DNA of 64,000 bases. Origin: Thermoleophilaceae bacterium. GTDB lineage: Bacteria; Actinomycetota; Thermoleophilia; Solirubrobacterales; JACPNS01. Below are positions 60,453 to 64,000 of the stretch, piece after piece. Location: contig JAEMSX010000001.1 of the NCBI GenBank assembly GCA_016462645.1, positions 127,999-191,998 of the forward strand, given 5' to 3'. Made by a program: the position numbers and the translations under genes. Under the pieces are notes generated by a model, which was given only the letters and a program-made list of their open reading frames with translations, ran no database searches and had not been told where the DNA came from. Numbering within the stretch: position 1 is the stretch's first letter; each line of letters begins with the position of its first letter.

Positions 60453-61334
60453 CTAGTTGCCTTCCTGCGTACGCAGGTAGCGCTGAATCTCTTTGGCGAT
60501 CGCGTCGCCTGACGGGATCGGGTTGGTGGACTCGTCGTCCGCGTCGGCATCTGCGTTCTCTTCGAGCGTGCGGACGTAGCCGGAGATCTCCTCGTCCTGC
60601 GCGACGGCCGCGGAGACCTGCTCCTTGAAGCGATCGGCGGCGGACTCAAGCTCTGCCGCGTCGACCAGCGCGCCGGTGACGCCCTCGAACGCGCGCACCA
60701 GCGCCAGTGCTGCCGGCGGGTTGGGCGTGGCCGCGACGTAGTGCGGGACCGAGGCCCAGAGGCTGACCGTGCTGAGGCCGGCCTTCGCGCAGGCGTGCTG
60801 GAGCACTCCGGTGATTCCGGTCGGGCCCTCGTAGTTGGCGGTGCGGAAGCCGAGGCCGTCGGTCATTTCGACGTCGGGCGCGATCGCGTTGATCGCCGCG
60901 GTGCGCGTGTGCGGCACGTCGGCAAGCAGCGAGCCGAGCATCACGACTGTCGTGACATCGCACTCCTGGGCGACGGTGATGATCGCGTCACAGAAGGTCT
61001 GCCAGTGCATCGAGGGCTCTTCGCCCTCCAGCAGCAGCACGCCGCCCTCAAGGCCCGCGACATCAGCCTGGTAGAAGACGTTGCGCGGCCACTCGACGAA
61101 GCGCACGTCGCCGTCGATCACGCTGATCTGCGGGCGGTGCGACTGGAAGTCGAAGAAGTGCTCCGGGTCGATCTCGGCGATCTTGCGGCGCTCGCCGGTC
61201 TGGCCGAGATAGCTCACCGCGGCGCTCGCGGCATTGCCCGCGTCGTTCCAGCCCTGGAAGCTGACGACCAGAATCGGTCCGCGCGGAATGTCCGCGCCTG
61301 ACCAGACGATGCTTTCGGCGGCGCCTTCTCTCAT
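60453..61334 (-). CDS. PAC2 (proteasome assembly chaperone-like) family protein
   Basis: ILVVSFQGWNDAGNAASAAVSYL...SLWASVPHYVAATPNPPAALAL. Confidence 0.85.
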   Translation of the reverse strand: MREGAAESIVWSGADIPRGPILVVSFQGWNDAGNAASAAVSYLGQTGERRKIAEIDPEHFFDFQSHRPQISVIDGDVRFVEWPRNVFYQADVAGLEGGVLLLEGEEPSMHWQTFCDAIITVAQECDVTTVVMLGSLLADVPHTRTAAINAIAPDVEMTDGLGFRTANYEGPTGITGVLQHACAKAGLSTVSLWASVPHYVAATPNPPAALALVRAFEGVTGALVDAAELESAADRFKEQVSAAVAQDEEISGYVRTLEENADADADDESTNPIPSGDAIAKEIQRYLRTQEGN

Positions 61335-61416
61335 TGATGTTCAAAGTACTCGGTCTTGACCGGGACGGCCATCGGTCACCGTCATTTGATGAGCGCGCTC
61401 GGCATAGACTGGCGCT

Positions 61417-62274
61417 GTGACAACGATCGCCGAGCTGCAGCCCGACACCGAAGTCAACGGCATCTACGCCTGCACCCGAAAGCAGAAGTTGACCGCACGC
61501 AACGGCTCGCCGTACCTCACGGTCGAGCTGCGCGACGCCAGCGGCAAGATCGGCGGGCGGGCCTTCAACGACGCGAGCTTCCTCGACTCACAGTTCGACC
61601 GCGGCGACATTGTCCGCGTGGCCGGTCGCGTCGAGTCCTTTCAGGAACAGCACCAGATCAACCTGCGCTCGATCAAGCGCGCCGACCCGGCCGAGGTCGG
61701 CGATCTCTCCGACTTTCTTCCCAGCGCCTACCGCGACGTCGATGAGCTTGAGGGCTTCTTCGAGCACCTCGTCACGGAGGTCCATCACCCCGGCTACGCG
61801 CAGCTCCTCAACACCGTGCTCGCCGACCGCGAGCTGCGCGACGCGCTGCGCACCGCGCCGTGCACAATCGGCGGGCACCACGCCTATCTCGGCGGGCTGC
61901 TCGAACACACCGTCGCCGTCGCCACACTGGCCAAGGAAACGTGGGATCTGCACCGCAGGCTCGACAGCGATCTTCTGATCACCGCCGCTCTGCTGCACGA
62001 CATCGGCAAGACGCGCGAGTTCGTCTACGGCGCCGAGATCACCCAGAGTGAGGGCGGCAGGCTGCTCGGGCACCTCGAGCTGGGCGCACAGATCGTCCGC
62101 GAGTACGCGATCAAGTCCGGCGGGCTCGACCGCAGCAGCGAGCTGAAGCTGCTCAACTGCGTCCTCTCTCACCACGGTCCCACCGGCGGGGCATCGACAT
62201 TCGCCAGCGCAGAAGCGCTCGCGCTCTACAGAATCAACGCACTGGATGCAGGAATCAAGGGGTATCTCGAATGA
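61417..62274 (+). CDS. OB-fold plus HD-domain phosphohydrolase (YhaM-like 3'-5' exoribonuclease)
   Basis: OB N-terminus (YLTVELRDASGKIGGRAFND), HD motif (GGLLEHTVAVATLAKE...AALLHDIGKTREF). Confidence 0.85.
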   Translation: MTTIAELQPDTEVNGIYACTRKQKLTARNGSPYLTVELRDASGKIGGRAFNDASFLDSQFDRGDIVRVAGRVESFQEQHQINLRSIKRADPAEVGDLSDFLPSAYRDVDELEGFFEHLVTEVHHPGYAQLLNTVLADRELRDALRTAPCTIGGHHAYLGGLLEHTVAVATLAKETWDLHRRLDSDLLITAALLHDIGKTREFVYGAEITQSEGGRLLGHLELGAQIVREYAIKSGGLDRSSELKLLNCVLSHHGPTGGASTFASAEALALYRINALDAGIKGYLE

Positions 62275-63122
62275 GCAGTGTTTTGATCACCGGCGCAGGG
62301 CGCGGCATCGGCCGCGCGACTTCGCTGCGCCTGGCAAAGGCCGGCTGGGACGTCTACGCCGGTGTGCGCAAGCCCGAAGACGGCGCCGCGCTTGTCGAAG
62401 AGCTGGGCGAAGGCGCCGCTGGATCGATCGTCCCGGTCACGCTCGACGTGACTGATGACGCCTCGATCGCAGCAGCGGCCGCGACGCTCCCCGCGCAGCT
62501 CGACGGCGTGGTCAACAACGCGGGCATCGTGATCGACGGTCCCGTGGAGTCCTTGACGCGCCAGCGCCTGAACGAGCAGTTCGACGTCAACGTCGCCGGC
62601 GCCGTCGCGGTCACCCGCGCCGTGCTGCCGAAGATCCGCGCCGCGAAGGGCCGGGTCGTCTTCATCTCCTCGGTCAGCGGCCGCATCTCCACCCCGTGGA
62701 CCGGCGCCTACAACGCATCGAAGTTCGCGGTCGAGGGCATGGCCGACGCATTGCGCGTTGAACTGCGCCCCTGGAGGATCAAGGTCTCGCTGGTCGAGCC
62801 CGCCAACACCCAGACCGACATGTGGGGCGGCGCGCAGCAGATGTTCGACGACGGGGTGAAGGCGTTGACTCCCGACGAGCACGCGCTTTACAAGGGCCAC
62901 ATGAAAGGCATGCGCCGCACGCTCGGGCTGATGCAGAAGACCGCCGCGCCGGTGGAAGGCGTCGCCGGAACGATCGAGACCGCACTGACGGCCAAGCGGC
63001 CGCGTGCGCGCTACGTCGTCGGGATCCCGGCGAAGGTGCAGGTGATCTCGTCCGGTCTCACGCCGCGACCGATCCTCGACTTCGTGCTTGCCAAGGCGAC
63101 GGGCGTGCCGCGCAAGGCGTGA
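62271..63122 (+). CDS. Short-chain dehydrogenase/reductase
   Basis: VLITGAGRGIGRATSLRLAKAG...NNAG...YNASKFAVEG. Confidence 0.9.
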   Translation: MSSVLITGAGRGIGRATSLRLAKAGWDVYAGVRKPEDGAALVEELGEGAAGSIVPVTLDVTDDASIAAAAATLPAQLDGVVNNAGIVIDGPVESLTRQRLNEQFDVNVAGAVAVTRAVLPKIRAAKGRVVFISSVSGRISTPWTGAYNASKFAVEGMADALRVELRPWRIKVSLVEPANTQTDMWGGAQQMFDDGVKALTPDEHALYKGHMKGMRRTLGLMQKTAAPVEGVAGTIETALTAKRPRARYVVGIPAKVQVISSGLTPRPILDFVLAKATGVPRKA

Positions 63123-63126
63123 CCCG

Positions 63127-63531
63127 CTACGTCGCTCCGAGTTCTGCCTCGGCTTCAGCGTCGGGCTCCGGCCGCAGCGCGCGCCGCGCCATACGAAGCG
63201 CCACATAGAGCGCGAAGGCAACGAACATCAGTTGCAGCACTCGCTGCGGCAGTTCGTTCGCGACAAACGCCGCGAGCACCGTCGCCGGCAACGAGATCAC
63301 TCCGATCCAGATCCCTTCGCGCACAGCAACGTTCCCGTACTTGCTCTGGCGATAGCTGCCGACGATGGCAACTGGGACAATCGCCAGCAGGGACGTCGCG
63401 TTCGCCTCGGCCTGGGTCAGCCCGAAGATGAACACCAGCGAAGGCACGAAGACGACTCCGCCGCCCACGCCGAACAGCCCGGAAACCGTCCCGGCCAGAA
63501 AGCCCACAATGATGATCTCGACGGCCTCCAT
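63127..63531 (-). CDS. Half-size TauE/SafE (TSUP) permease domain protein
   Basis: GFLAGTVSGLFGVGGGVVFVPSLVFIFGLTQAEANATSLLAIVPVAIVG. Confidence 0.85.
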   Translation of the reverse strand: MEAVEIIIVGFLAGTVSGLFGVGGGVVFVPSLVFIFGLTQAEANATSLLAIVPVAIVGSYRQSKYGNVAVREGIWIGVISLPATVLAAFVANELPQRVLQLMFVAFALYVALRMARRALRPEPDAEAEAELGAT

Positions 63532-63932
63532 CACTTCACCAGGTAGAGGACGACGATGAACAACATCAGCACCGCGAACATCCCGCTCAGCAGTCGATCG
63601 GTCAATCGCTGCTGGATCCACGTCCCAAACAGCACGCCGCCGACCGCCGGGATTCCGATCAGCAGGCCTTTGACGACGTCAACGGATCCGAACAGCCCGT
63701 AACTGATCACCGCGTAGCCGGCGATGATCACGATCGCAAGGAGCGACGTTCCGGTCGCCTTCTTCTCGTTGAAGCCGCGCCAGAGCACGAGCAGCGGAAC
63801 CATCACGGTGCCGCCGCCGACGCCGAAGAGCGCACTGAACGCACCGGCCGCAAGGCCGATCACAGTCAGCTGGCCCGCGTCACGACGTGAGGGCGACCAG
63901 CTGGTCAGCTCGTTCTGATCGCCACCGGCCAT
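63531..63932 (-). CDS. Half-size TauE/SafE (TSUP) permease domain protein
   Basis: GLAAGAFSALFGVGGGTVMVPLLVLWRGFNEKKATGTSLLAIVIIAGYAV; TGATG coupling to the next ORF. Confidence 0.85.
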   Translation of the reverse strand: MAGGDQNELTSWSPSRRDAGQLTVIGLAAGAFSALFGVGGGTVMVPLLVLWRGFNEKKATGTSLLAIVIIAGYAVISYGLFGSVDVVKGLLIGIPAVGGVLFGTWIQQRLTDRLLSGMFAVLMLFIVVLYLVK

Positions 63933-63952
63933 TGGTCAGCGATACTAACCCG

Positions 63953-64000
63953 ATGCCTGACGGCCGCGAAACCTCAAACCAGCAGCTTGCGCCACTCGAA
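63953..64000 (+). CDS. Start of a further CDS running off the window (unidentified)
   Basis: ATG CCT GAC GGC CGC GAA ACC..., open to window end; divergent from 63932 with 20 nt between. Confidence 0.35.
   Translation, partial: MPDGRETSNQQLAPLE

Overview
High-GC chromosomal window, probably from an actinobacterium of Thermoleophilia/Solirubrobacterales type (lineage inferred from protein style only). No rRNA, tRNA, CRISPR array, prophage or IS element was recognised. Main content: (1) at the left end, a minus-strand operon of two secreted beta-propeller/FecR-like paralogues, a decayed third paralogue, and a CHASE2-class III nucleotide cyclase that runs off the window; (2) class II (B12-dependent) ribonucleotide reductase; (3) a ~35 kb surface-polysaccharide cluster (about 12.6-47.2 kb) with many glycosyltransferases, a flippase, two GDP-mannose 4,6-dehydratase paralogues, Fcl-like and Rmd-like reductases, a ColD-like PLP 3-dehydratase with His in place of the catalytic Lys, and rmlA/rmlD/rmlB; (4) Crp/Fnr regulator, CIRCE-groES-groEL, secreted proteins, ferredoxin, helicase-nuclease, PAC2, OB/HD protein, SDR and two half-size TauE/SafE proteins. 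Most notable non-protein signals: a 3-copy ~92 bp tandem repeat in which each unit ends in a terminator-like hairpin (possible tandem small RNA); many start codons 6-8 nt downstream of TANNNT (-10-like) boxes, implying leaderless transcripts, including two divergent pairs with -10 boxes on opposite strands sharing the same TA; three convergent gene pairs whose stop codons share one CTAG; a duplicated groEL 3' end/terminator flanking an inserted secreted-protein gene; and several long perfect or mutually exclusive intergenic hairpins. All calls were made by eye from sequence and the ORF track; no searches or folding were run.
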